Assembly (NCBI GenBank): GCA_034401795.1
Contig: CM067372.1
Location: 13,960,940 to 14,024,939 of the forward strand
Direction of reading: 5' to 3'
From: Chaetoderma sp. LZ-2023a
Taxonomy: Eukaryota; Mollusca; Caudofoveata; Chaetodermatida; Chaetodermatidae
DNA: 64,000 nucleotides
Under the pieces are notes generated by a model, which worked only from the letters and a program-made list of their open reading frames with translations, searched no databases and was not told where the DNA came from. How positions within the stretch are numbered: position 1 is the first letter of the stretch; each line of letters begins with the position of its first letter. Below, in pieces: positions 54,136 through 64,000 of this stretch. Both the position numbers and the translations under genes were made by a program.

Positions 54136-56727
54136 AATCTGTATATCCAGCTGTACCACTGTGACAAAGCACAATGGCAGTCTTTTTCCAAATGGGTTCA
54201 ACAAAATGGACAACATGAAGACCACATTACTCCAACAGATTTGGAGAGTCTGGATGAGAAAAATAAGATGTGCCGAAGCAGCATTGACGACTTAGACGCA
54301 CTGCAAGAAAATTTCAAAGAGGTGTGTATGTACGTGAATAAATTGCAACACCTGTTCAAATCCTTTAAAGTTGAGTCAAGCTCGAAATCACACCTGTTCG
54401 CATTTTGGAACTCATATATTCATATGGTAGAGCTGCTGCTTGGATTAATAAGAGCTGAGAGAACTGGAGATTGGCAGGCACACCTATCCGCTACTGCTGC
54501 TATGGCGCCATATTTCTACAGCATGGACAGAACCAATTATGCAAGATGGCTGCCAATATATCTTGCGGACATGAAGATGCTTCCAAGTACACATCCCCAT
54601 GTACATGAACAATTCTTGAATGGAAATCATTCCGTAAGTCGCTCACACCATCCATTCAATCAAGTATGGACAGATATGGCCTTAGAGCAATCGATTAATT
54701 TGGATTCCAAAAAGCGAGGTGCTATTATTGGAATAACACAAAAGCCAGGAGCTCTGGAGAGGTGGTTTTTAACTAGCCACGAGAGGGCAGCCATAACAAC
54801 GGTCACAAAGCAAATGTCTGGGTTACAAGATAGTCACATGTTTGGAGTACATAAGGAAATGGGGACTAATCGAATGAACAGGGATGAAACCGATGTGCAG
54901 AAGATACTTTCGATGTTCTCATCAGATATAATGACCAATCCCTTTAATATTGCGGAAAACGATGACAGCGAGTGTCTTCCGCTTGTAAACATTGCAACTG
55001 GCGTGGTATTGCCTAGTGAAATCGCCAAGAGACTTGTTTCCGCCTGTGACATTGGTAAGGAGATTATGGACAATTTTGTTCAGGAGCGGCTGGACACTAA
55101 CACGAGAAGCTTTTGGGACACGTTGCCACACTTAAAACTTAAAACATTTGCCAGCCTAGCACAGAAGAAAAAACTCAAAACAAATGATGAAAAAATTCAC
55201 AATGTGAGATCTGACCGCGAACTATTTGGTCGATTAATTATTGCCGCAAGGTCCAGAGATGTTGATTTAAAACTAGTGATGACGTATGAACTGTGTGCTG
55301 TTCCACTATCATTGTCACATACGGATGGGACTCTAAGAAAGAATGTGAAAAGTGTTTTGTTAAGTGAACTAGAAAAGGAAGTAAATGTTGATGGATGGCT
55401 TCCACCTGTTGACAAGACAGGCGCAACAGCTTATGTAGTAGATGGCATGGCAATTGTGCAAATGGTTAAAACTGGAGGTACGTCTACATTTGGAGAACTG
55501 GCTGATAAATACTGGCACATCTTTACAGTTCCACTGAATCAAGAAGACTGCAACAGAGTAGATATAGTTTTTGACAGATATGATAGACTGGAATCTCTCA
55601 AAGCGGAAGAGCGGCTAAAACGTGGGTCATCAACAGCATTGGAAGTAAAGATTGCTGGAGAAAATACTCCCGTTCCAAAGCAATGGGCCAAGTACATCAG
55701 CAATCCAAGCAACAAAAGTAACCTGGTTGCATTTCTCAGCAAGCGGTGGCATGATACTGGTCCAAATATGCTATCTGCCGACAATTGCGTCATTCTTGCT
55801 GGTGGCTTTAACGATGGAATGGATGTTGTTGTCATTTCAGCGAACAATTCGTCGTATTTGGAAGAACTTCGATCAGATCACGAGGAAGCAGATACGCGTA
55901 TGATGTTGCACGCGCTACACGCTTCAAAAGACCACATGCGTGTTGTTATACAGTCTCCTGATACAGACGTGGCAGTACTTAGTATATATACGTGTCGTTC
56001 GCTTCACTGTTCTGAACTATGGTTCCGTACGGGCACAAAGGACAAATTGCGATACATACCAATACATACAGCTGCTCAAGTACTGGGCCCAGCTATCTGT
56101 CTGTCTTTGCCTGGGTTTCATTCTCTTACAGGTTGTGATAGCACTAGTGCATTATTTGGAGTCGCTAAGAGAAAAGCATTCAATCTCTTAAAGTCATCTG
56201 AATGTCATCAGCTTAGCTTAGCCCAACTCGGCGAACATGTTGACTTATCACCGAATACTGCAATTCTATGTGAGAAATTTGTCTGTGAGTTGTATACCAC
56301 CAGGGATGTGGGAAAGACAGCTGATGAAACCCGTTATTGGCTCTTTTGTCAAAAGAGACAAAGAAATGAAAATCTTCCACCTACATCGAATAGTCTAAAG
56401 CATCACACCGAAAGGGCCAATTTTCAAGCTCTTGTTTGGAGACGTTCATTGCAAGCTGTTCAGAATCTTCCATCTCCAAATGGACATGGCTGGAGTATAG
56501 TGGATGGTCTACTCAAGCCTGTTCTAATGTCAAAGGATCCTGCTCCATTTGGATTAATTGAACTCACATCATGTAGATGTCAAAAGTCTGCCTGCAAAAG
56601 AACAGATCTCTGTCAATGCAAGGCTAACAATCTACTCTGCACTGAAGCATGCCTTTGTATGGGAGGTGAAATGTGTGACAATGTTCAGCATACAATTGTC
56701 GAAGATGACTCTGACACGGATGAGTAA
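54136..56727 (+). CDS. Uncharacterised nuclease-like protein with Cys-rich tail, transposon-borne
   Basis: The open frame follows a possible acceptor (TATATCCAG at 54142-54150). The first in-frame ATG is 54268, so the N-terminus may lie in another exon. An N-terminal block contains LIRAERTGDWQAHL. The C-terminal half has DHEEADTRMMLHA, QSPDTDVAVLSIY and LTGCDSTSALFGVAKRKAF, arranged like the acidic motifs and glycine-rich turn of FEN/XPG (PIN-like) nucleases. The tail has CRCQKSACKRTDLCQC and CTEACLCMGGEMC, a CXC-type cluster. There are no stops over more than 820 codons, implying recent activity. Cellular role is unknown; a transposition role is inferred from the TIRs. Confidence 0.8.
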   Translation, partial: NLYIQLYHCDKAQWQSFSKWVQQNGQHEDHITPTDLESLDEKNKMCRSSIDDLDALQENFKEVCMYVNKLQHLFKSFKVESSSKSHLFAFWNSYIHMVELLLGLIRAERTGDWQAHLSATAAMAPYFYSMDRTNYARWLPIYLADMKMLPSTHPHVHEQFLNGNHSVSRSHHPFNQVWTDMALEQSINLDSKKRGAIIGITQKPGALERWFLTSHERAAITTVTKQMSGLQDSHMFGVHKEMGTNRMNRDETDVQKILSMFSSDIMTNPFNIAENDDSECLPLVNIATGVVLPSEIAKRLVSACDIGKEIMDNFVQERLDTNTRSFWDTLPHLKLKTFASLAQKKKLKTNDEKIHNVRSDRELFGRLIIAARSRDVDLKLVMTYELCAVPLSLSHTDGTLRKNVKSVLLSELEKEVNVDGWLPPVDKTGATAYVVDGMAIVQMVKTGGTSTFGELADKYWHIFTVPLNQEDCNRVDIVFDRYDRLESLKAEERLKRGSSTALEVKIAGENTPVPKQWAKYISNPSNKSNLVAFLSKRWHDTGPNMLSADNCVILAGGFNDGMDVVVISANNSSYLEELRSDHEEADTRMMLHALHASKDHMRVVIQSPDTDVAVLSIYTCRSLHCSELWFRTGTKDKLRYIPIHTAAQVLGPAICLSLPGFHSLTGCDSTSALFGVAKRKAFNLLKSSECHQLSLAQLGEHVDLSPNTAILCEKFVCELYTTRDVGKTADETRYWLFCQKRQRNENLPPTSNSLKHHTERANFQALVWRRSLQAVQNLPSPNGHGWSIVDGLLKPVLMSKDPAPFGLIELTSCRCQKSACKRTDLCQCKANNLLCTEACLCMGGEMCDNVQHTIVEDDSDTDE

Positions 56728-57074
56728 CATTCTCTCATTTGCTCACGTGATAAATATGTCCTGCCAGCTTGTGTAGACATGCACTGCATGTCAGTTAAAA
56801 GTTTAATTATGAAAAATGTAGAAAACATGGGCATTGTTGTAGCTAAGGTATTGCTAGTCACAAGAAGACCTAAGTGCCCCAATATGTACAAAGCAACATA
56901 CAGGTGTCTTAAACGAGGTTGATTATGTATAAATCTGCGATATACGATCACTCCTTTCCATTTTGGTTAAGATTGTATTGATATAACATGCGCTTAAGTT
57001 TGTGAAAAATTTACCATTGTGAAAATTGTCTGAAAACTACATTCAACACCTATTGTAAATGGGCTTCTCACGGG

Positions 57075-57188
57075 TTAGTGATACCACAATTTTCTTGTAC
57101 AACACGGCTCAGAATATACCCAAGACATCGGTTTAGCATAATATAGAGACAAACCTTCTGAATACTGGGTGTGCTACGAAACCATTCT
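57075..57188 (-). repeat. Right terminal inverted repeat of the 53.8-57.2 kb element
   Basis: This is the reverse complement of 53784-53897 at roughly three quarters identity, with no obvious length difference. Confidence 0.7.
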
Positions 57189-57760
57189 TCTAGACCCCTT
57201 TTGAAAATTGGCTCCCGGACTAATAACCACTCTAGCCAGTTGTTGAAGAGCTCAGAATACACAGCTGTTCACCAATAACATTCCAAATCTTAATTTGAAA
57301 ACAATCAGTTAGATAAGCTGATGAATATGTTGAAACTAATTTAACTGGAAGTCACATTTGAGTCAAATAAGTTTTAAGATATTCACTAGACTATATCTTA
57401 AATCATCAACCCTTTATTGTGTGTGGTGTGTGAAGGTTTAATTATTATTAATTAACAATATTTACAAATCATTTGTGCAATAAACTGTATCAAATTTTTT
57501 TGGACTAATTAAAATTGCATATCCACACCAAAATGCTTGAAAATAAAATTGTTAAAATTATAAACCTTTAGAGGCGTAAATTCACCTTTCCAGAGTGCCC
57601 ACCCATCATATGACGTCATAATCATCTACATGGTGTGTAGAATGACATCATAATGGATGACGTCATGAATGACATCGATAAGTACGTCACGAACGCATAT
57701 TTGAAGACGGGTCTATGCCTTGTTGTACAAATTGTTTGCTTTTACTATTTAAAAAATATT
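57189..57760. other. Intergenic AT-rich sequence
   Basis: Downstream of AP5Z1. It includes half-copies of the GAATATTTTGAAACTAATTT hairpin near 57325 and a cluster of TGACGTCA-like words near 57610-57690. No gene is seen. Confidence 0.45.
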
Positions 57761-57842
57761 CTGTTGACTATTTTGAAACTAATTTGACTGGGCGCTGTTG
57801 CTGAACAGCACCCAGTCAAATTAGTTACAAAATATTCAACAG
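57761..57842. repeat. Near-perfect 82-bp hairpin (MITE-like)
   Basis: The arms are CTGTTGACTATTTTGAAACT and, complementary, AGTTACAAAATATTCAACAG. The inner stem TTTGACTGGGCGCTGTT pairs with AACAGCACCCAGTCAAA. It is the cleanest member of this dispersed family. Confidence 0.8.
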
Positions 57843-58329
57843 CTTCCCTCTATAGCTTTCAGGAAATTGATAGCTAGGGCGTTTGGGGATCGATCAAACC
57901 CAACACGGCGAGGTGTGGGTGGAGCTTAGCTAGCGATGGGCGGGGCATAGCTAAAAATGGAAAGGTCCATTGTGTCCCGATGTGTAATGAAACGAAATAA
58001 ATCTTAACATGTGATGATTTCATTACGTACAAATTAATATAATTTTTTTAGTTGTAAAGTTGAATTAGGAATACAGGTTTCTAATTCAACAATTTTAACA
58101 ATTTTATTTTCAAGCATTCTGATGGTGAATATGTACCGTTAAAGATTTTATTTACCGCTATGTTGTATGGATAACAATGACAGTATCTATATATGCTTAT
58201 CTGTGATATTAATAATGAAACAACATAAACATGGTGTTACTGAGCATATTGGTTTCTATTTTCACTTTGACAGGATGCTCTTGCAAGTGTTAGCTACATC
58301 TATCATGTAAGCTGCCTTATTAACTGGCT

Positions 58330-60060
58330 AGAATCATGTAGAATCATGGTCAAGGGAGCTTATGCCATGCTGGTCATCCATTCGTCGATCTATCAACTTT
58401 TCTCAAGAACCACTGGGCAGATTTCCCCTGACACTACCGTCAAATGGCTCATGTGTCCCAGTACATGATAACGGCACAATTGTAACAGTAAAAGTGATAA
58501 AATATTGGCATCCTTGACACTATTGACCAACGAGAAAAGTACCATTGATCAATAGGGCAGCCATCCCTGACACTATTGTCAAATGCTTAAAGTGTACTAG
58601 ATGAACATGTCTGTTAAATCTTGTTTTAAACCACTAACAATGGACACAGATGTTTTTCCCGTGTAGAGTTCAATATCTTAAAATGCTTTAAAGAACCAGA
58701 GTTATGACCCTTGCTAGACGTCATGGCCTCTTCACATTCATAGGGCAAGTAGGTATTGCCTGAAGGAACACATCTTGCTACATTTGATTTTAATCCAACA
58801 ACAACAACTGACGAAACAAATGCATTTTCAATAGTTTAGTCTTAATGAACTAGAGTTATGGACCCTGTTTAAGGCGTGGCCTCTTCATTTCTATAATTAA
58901 ATAGATATTGCCTAAGGGAGCATATCGGCCAAATTTCGTTTTAATCCAGTGATAAATGATGAAAGGTGCCACAAACATATTTTCCCCATAGGCTTCAATA
59001 TTGCAAAGGCCATACTCTGGTATTTGAATGTGTGGCCTCTGACATTCATAGCCCAAATAGATATTGCCTAAAGGAAGATCTCTGACAAATTTGCTTTTAG
59101 TCCATCAACAAATTGAAGAGTTCTGCAGTGTGTGAAGAATAGTTAACAGAAACAATAGTCCCTTATCTTAAAATTCAAAATGGACCCACATGAAACGCTG
59201 ACCAGAATTTGCATCTATTTTGTAAATGCTGATATCATGAGCTACTGGATGGATCGGGATGATACAAAGCAACACGACCCACATTGGTGCATTTAGTCCC
59301 ACTATGGAGACAAACTAGATCCCAACCCATCTGGTCTCCAAAGTAAAGTCTGTGTAACAGTCTAGTCATATTGATGACATGAGGTGCATTCTCGACAGGA
59401 AACCACGCCTCTTGAGATTGGCTTGTTGACTATGCTGTTAAGAATCATACTGATGAAATTGATGTCACAAGGTCAACAGTCAAGTTCAGTGATGCTTATT
59501 GGCAGTAAAGACAAGCCAGATGCTTAATTCCGCAGAATTCAAGTTAAAACACCTATATAGATCTTCACTAAAACCACTTGACATGAAACTCAAGAAACTT
59601 TGTATAGGGCAAGAAGTAAACCAAGTTTGTCAAGCGAATCTGATAGGGTGATTTTCCTGGTGGCCATCTTGGATGACATATTTTCCTTAAGAATTAACTC
59701 CGGAATCGCTGAAGGGATCGGGCTGAAATTGTGGAACTATGATTATGGATGCTTATTCGTATTTCTTCAAAGAAGTCTATGTAAACAAACATTGGTGCCA
59801 CCGACAAGTCAAAATCAGTCTTGTTGGTCTATGGGTTTGGACAATGAATGAGACTGATCGTCATTTGATCGGGTTGTGGATATTTTTTTATTTCTGTTTT
59901 CTCCCCGGAAAATATTCACATTTTGAAGTTAAATTTTCTAGCTTTGTACAGAAATGTTCACAGTTCCAGTCCAAGTTTTCAAATTTCTGCTTCAAAAACT
60001 GGCGACACAAGCCCTTTGAGCGTCTTGTTAGTAATATGATTAAATGTATTTTCTGAAATC
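58330..60060. repeat. Dispersed repeat relics related to 27360-27890
   Basis: Recurring words include GAGCTTATGCCATG, GCCATCTTGGATGA and CTGAAGGGATCGGGCTGAAA, also seen at 27390-27830. Several phrases (GGCCTCT...ATTGCCTAA) repeat within the block. No gene is seen. Confidence 0.5.
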
Positions 60061-60224
60061 TTGATTGATTGATTTGAAACTCAAGAACCATGTAGAACAA
60101 CTGCACATTGACTGAACCAAAAGCTGATTACTCTAAAACTAAGGGCAAGAGGATGTCCTGTATAGATCGGAGATCAATACGCTTGTATTCTTGAGCAACT
60201 CATTTGATTTATTTTTAAAAACAA

Positions 60225-60740
60225 TTGAATAGAGCCAGGGAGAGAGTAAGGAATAGAGTGAGGGAGAGAGTGAGGAATAGGGTGAGGGAGAGAGTGAGGG
60301 AGAGAGTGAGGAATAAAGTGAGGGAGAGTGAGGAATATAGAGTGAGGGAGAGAGTAAGGGAGAGAGTAAGGAATAGAGTGAGGGAGAGAGTGATAGAGAG
60401 AGAGTGAGGAATAGGGTGGGGGAGAGTGAGGAATAGAGTGCGGTATATAGAGTGAGGGAGAGAGTAAGGGTGAGAGTGAGAAATAGAGGGAGAGAGAGAG
60501 TGAGGAATAGTGAGTGAGAGTGAGGGGTAGAGTGTGAGATAGAGTGTGAGATAGAGTGTGGGGTAGAGTGTGGGGTAGAGTGTGGGATAGTGTGGGATAG
60601 AGTGTGGGGTAGAGTGTGGGATAGAGTGTGGGGTAGAGTGAGGGAGAGAGTGGGGAATAGAATGAGGGAGAGAGTGAGGAATAGAGTGAGAGAGAGTGAG
60701 GGATAGAGTGAGGGAGAGTGAGGGAGAGAGTAAGTTATAT
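60225..60740. repeat. Purine-rich simple repeat (GAGGAATAGAGTGAGGGAGA)
   Basis: Irregular GAGAGTGAGG and GGGATAGAGT motifs extend over 500 bp. Open frames on either strand are low-complexity artefacts. Confidence 0.9.
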
Positions 60741-60745
60741 TTGTT

Positions 60746-60862
60746 TAAACCTTTAATAGTCAATATGACCAAAATGGTCCTCTGCAGGGGTCTTGATAAA
60801 TGTACAACTGCAGGCCAAGAGGACTATTTCTGAAATTTTAGCCCTGAAATAACTGGCTCGAT
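60746..60862. mobile_element. Truncated piggyBac-type MITE (left half)
   Basis: It starts ACCTTTAATAGTCAA after TTTAA, has the CTGCAGGGGTCTTGATAAAT arm, and breaks off at AACTGGCTCGATCACC. Confidence 0.45.
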
Positions 60863-61579
60863 CACCGCTCACAAGTTTAGTTCTCAAGAGAACTTGTGTT
60901 AACATTCCAGACGCACGCACACGCACGCACGTGATAAATTGAGGTAATTAATTATAAAAAGAAAGCTAAGCAGTGAATAATGATAGAATTGATGAATTTT
61001 AATTGGCCACCACATGTTAACAATGTCATCACTTCCAATAAATAATTATAGACATTTATAAGTAATCAATAATTAACTCATATCTTTGTTCCTAGTAATA
61101 ATACAGTTAACTTTTATACACAATATGTACACACTAAATATGAAGTATTCACAATTATTATAGTATTTATATTATATATCTAGTTATAAGATGTTATCTG
61201 GCATACTGTAAGTCGCAGCTGATAGAGGATGATGATGCATTCTAACAACACATCACTACATCATTCTAACAACACATCACTACATACTACAGATTTATGG
61301 TCAGGGGATGAGGTACTTGGAGCAATCTATGGCATAAATATGAAGCTGTGGCTAATAGCGTGTTGCTAAGTTTACAGGAGATGTTTGCAACACAGTGAAT
61401 TTTGTCTCCTAATAATTACGTGTATAATTTGTTAGAGATATTTGTTAGTTTATGTGTACTTTAAGATACTTGCAATGTTCATACCTTTATACCCAACTAA
61501 GCATCTTCTATTTGTCTACACAAGAAGCAGATTATTGCAGAAAGCCTGTCATAGACACTAATCATCTACATTTTATCCA
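60863..61579. other. Intergenic, nothing recognised
   Basis: AT-rich, with a short CACGCA microsatellite near 60912 and a 21-base duplication (CATCACTACATCATTCTAAC) near 61250. No gene is seen. Confidence 0.5.
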
Positions 61580-63062
61580 TCTATGAACCGCAAATGGCTT
61601 CATCATCCGTCATACAAACATTTCACTGTCAATGATCAGATGAACCGCAAATGGCTTCATCCTTCATACAAACATTTCACTGTCAATGATCAGATGAACC
61701 GCAAATGGCTTTCCTTCATACAAACATTTCACTGTCAATGATCAGATGAACCGCAAATGGCTTCATCATCCTTCATACAAACATTTCACTGTCAATGATC
61801 AGATGAACCGCAAATGGCTTCATCATCCTTCATACAAACATTTAACTGTCAATGATCAGATGAACCGCAAATGGCTTCATCCTTCATACAAACATTTAAC
61901 TGTCAATGATCAGATGAACCGCAAATAGCTTAATCCTTCATACAAACATTTAACTGTCAATGATCAGATGAACCGCAAATGGCTGCATCATCCTTCATAC
62001 AAACATTTAACTGTCAATGATCAGTTGAACTGCAAATGGCTTCATCTTTCATACAAACATTTAACTGTCAATGATCAGATGAACCGCAAATGGCTTCATC
62101 CTTCATACAAACATTTAACTGTCAATGATCAGATGAACCGCAAATAGCTTAATCCTTCATACAAACATTTAACTGTCAATGATCAGATGAACCGCAAATG
62201 GCTGCATCATCCTTCATACAAACATTTAACTGTCAATGATCAGTTGAACTGCAAATGGCTTCATCTTTCATACAAACATTTAACTGTCAATGATCAGATG
62301 AACCGCAAATGGCTTTATCCTTCATACAAACATTTAACTGTCAATGATCAGATGAACCGCAAATGGCTTCATCATCCGTCATACAAACATTTCACTGTCA
62401 ATGATCAGATGAACCGCAAATGGCTTCATCCTTCATACAAACATTTCACTGTCAATGATCAGATGAACCGCAAATGGCTTCATCATCCTTCATACAAACA
62501 TTTAACTGTCAATGATCAGATGAACCGCAAATGGCTTCATCATCCTTCATACAAACATTTCACTGTCAGTGATCAGATGAACCGCAAATGGCTTCATCCT
62601 TCATACAAACATTTAACTGTCAATGATCAGATGAACCGCAAATGGCTTCATCCTTCATACAAACATTTCACTGTCAATGATCAGATGACCCGCAAATGGC
62701 TTCATCATCCTTCAAACATTTAACTGTCAATGATCGATGAACCGCAAATGGCTTCATCCTTCATACAAACATTTCACTGTCATTGATCAGATGAACCGCA
62801 AATGGCTTCATCCTTCATACAAACATTTAACTGTCAATGATCAGATGAACCGCAAATGGCTTCATCATCCTTCAAACATTTCACTGTCAATGATCGATGA
62901 ACCGCAAATGGCTTCATCCTTCATACAAACATTTCACTGCCATTGATCAGATGAACCGCAAATGGCTTCATCCTTCATACAAACATTTAACTGTCAATGA
63001 TCAGATGAACCGCAAATGGCGTCATACAAACATTTCACTGTCAATGATCAGATGAACCAAAT
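61580..63062. repeat. 54/57-bp tandem array, about 27 units
   Basis: The unit is ATGAACCGCAAATGGCTTCA, then (CAT)TCCTTCATACAAACATT and a TAACTGTCAATGATCAG ending. Presence or absence of one CAT triplet gives 57 or 54 bp. A block of three units (about 165 bp) is itself repeated near 61930-62280. Periods divisible by three create an open frame of 178 codons with an MNRKWLHHPSYKH unit. Confidence 0.95.
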
Positions 63063-63570
63063 GGCCTGAAGCATTGTAAAACAAATGAATATACCACTAT
63101 CTATAATTTCATAAAATCAAGAAATATGAATTGATCTTAAGTCTTACTACCGACAAATTGTAGGAAATGAAAATAAATTGTTAAATTATTGCACACTAAT
63201 TAATATGTCCAGGAATGTATCAAGTGTGTGCGTGCGTGTGTGTGCCTGCGTGCATGTGTGTGTATTCATGTCTTCAAAGGATTTCTGCCAACAATTGCTA
63301 TATACTAGTAGTATTCACTTCACTGCATTTATATTTGACTAAATTTAACTAACTGGTTAAATATTAACAATTTTATAACGCAATAGTTTTCAATCCATTT
63401 ACTCCTCACGAATAAATCCAAACTTTAATTAGCTACGCATCACGTGGTCCGCATGACGTCATTGTAGAGGAAGCGAAATTTGCCATTACCAGCTGATTAC
63501 AGCTGACAAGTTGACATTTGCTAACTTTCCTACCTTTTCTGCCCGTGTCTGCCTTATCGTTCTACAGAAA
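63063..63570. other. Intergenic with a GT-rich microsatellite
   Basis: AT-rich sequence with a GTGTGCGTGCGTGTG tract near 63225-63262. No gene is seen. Confidence 0.5.
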
Positions 63571-63574
63571 GGCA

Positions 63575-63690
63575 ATGTCTGACGAAGAGTTTGTTACTTA
63601 TATCACACCATAGGATCAGTTAAACCCATAATAGACCCGATATTGACGTGAAAAGCGATGACGAGGCGGATTCAGAGGAGGATCTTTAAG
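63575..63690 (+). pseudogene. Possible N-terminal relic of a transposase (acidic leader)
   Basis: An ATG at 63575 reads MSDEEFVTYITP then TAG. After it, KSDDEADSEEDL and TAA can be read in another frame. AAGGG|TTAA occurs at about 63774. Acidic leaders and GGGTTAA ends occur in piggyBac elements, but the evidence is thin. Confidence 0.2.
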
Positions 63691-64000
63691 ACAGCAACAT
63701 CTTCCAGCAAATTTGTTGAAAAATAAACACCACTTAATCATTTAATTTAACTTAAAAATTTTGACAGAGTGGTAAGGGTTAAAGGGTCAATGCATCTCAT
63801 TTGCTATTGTCAATACTTATGTGGGCCAAATGGTGTTGGTTAATTAACATGCTTAAGTCAGATGGTTGCATGGTCCTCCTATGACCCAGTCTTGCATGAC
63901 ACGGTTAGTGTGGCATCAATTATTGTCAATAGTAAGTGTTCAACACTTCAGAACTTGTATAAAAGATTTTGACTGTTTGAATTTTTTGGGTGCCCATCTG

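Larger units (their letters stand above)
53784..57188 (+). mobile_element. TIR-flanked element carrying a nuclease-like/Cys-rich gene (Academ-like candidate)
   Basis: Inverted repeats of about 114 bp with few or no gaps flank a single long frame. Both contain CGTAGCACACCCAGTATTC (one mismatch nearby) and GTTGTACAA, and both end internally at CACTAA. Outer limits and target duplication are not certain. The gene family also occurs as a 3' remnant in the TIR element at 36710-48233, which supports its being transposon-borne. I recall some Academ DNA transposons with XPG-type nuclease domains and 3-4 bp duplications; that link is a hypothesis. Confidence 0.65.

Noticed and set aside
54834-55847. 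Antisense frames opposite the nuclease-like gene
   Set aside because: Short shadows of a long, conserved sense frame.
60215-60772. Antisense open frame of 185 codons rich in Ser-Leu-Thr
   Set aside because: Low-complexity purine tract read on the opposite strand.

Overview
This is animal nuclear DNA, most likely from a non-vertebrate such as a mollusc (the species call is inference). The window has spliced genes with GT-AG introns, DIRS, hAT, SINE-like and MITE elements, and kilobases of minisatellite. There is no operon, tRNA, rRNA or CRISPR.

The host gene is the 3' half of AP5Z1, the zeta subunit of the AP-5 adaptor complex, on the + strand from 9903 to 53573. Ten exons join without a frame break into about 427 residues plus stop. 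Their order and motifs match the C-terminal half of vertebrate AP5Z1 as I remember it. The 5' exons lie left of the window. About 1.3 kb of coding sequence is spread over about 44 kb.

The introns hold five DIRS-type tyrosine-recombinase retrotransposons, all in the sense orientation of the gene: copy 1 (1-3520, cut by the window edge and nested in copy 2), copy 2 (3521-9746), copy 3 (17801-24709), copy 4 (28197-34840, a divergent subfamily) and copy 5 (36866-43184). Each complete copy carries a Cys-rich gag, an RT-RNase H frame, an overlapping tyrosine recombinase frame, inverted terminal repeats, and an internal complementary region that spells out the joined element ends. Only copy 1 has intact RT-RNase H and recombinase frames in what is visible.

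Two other transposon groups stand out. At 36710-48233 an old TIR element of about 625 bp was split by DIRS copy 5 and by a hAT element (43368-47939, 8-bp target duplication). At 53784-57188, just past the AP5Z1 stop, a TIR-flanked element carries an open frame of over 800 codons. That frame has nuclease-like acidic motifs and a Cys-rich tail. The 625-bp element keeps the 3' end of the same gene family, so this protein appears to travel in TIR elements. It is my best candidate for an under-described mobile system, possibly related to Academ.

The most unusual feature is that tandem arrays sit on the splice junctions of AP5Z1 and appear to be built from them. Acceptor copies precede exons at 9903, 11685, 36302 and 51956. 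Donor copies follow exons ending at 13745 and, less certainly, 16602. Downstream of the gene (57.2-64 kb) I see only dispersed repeats, a purine-rich tract and a 54/57-bp array.
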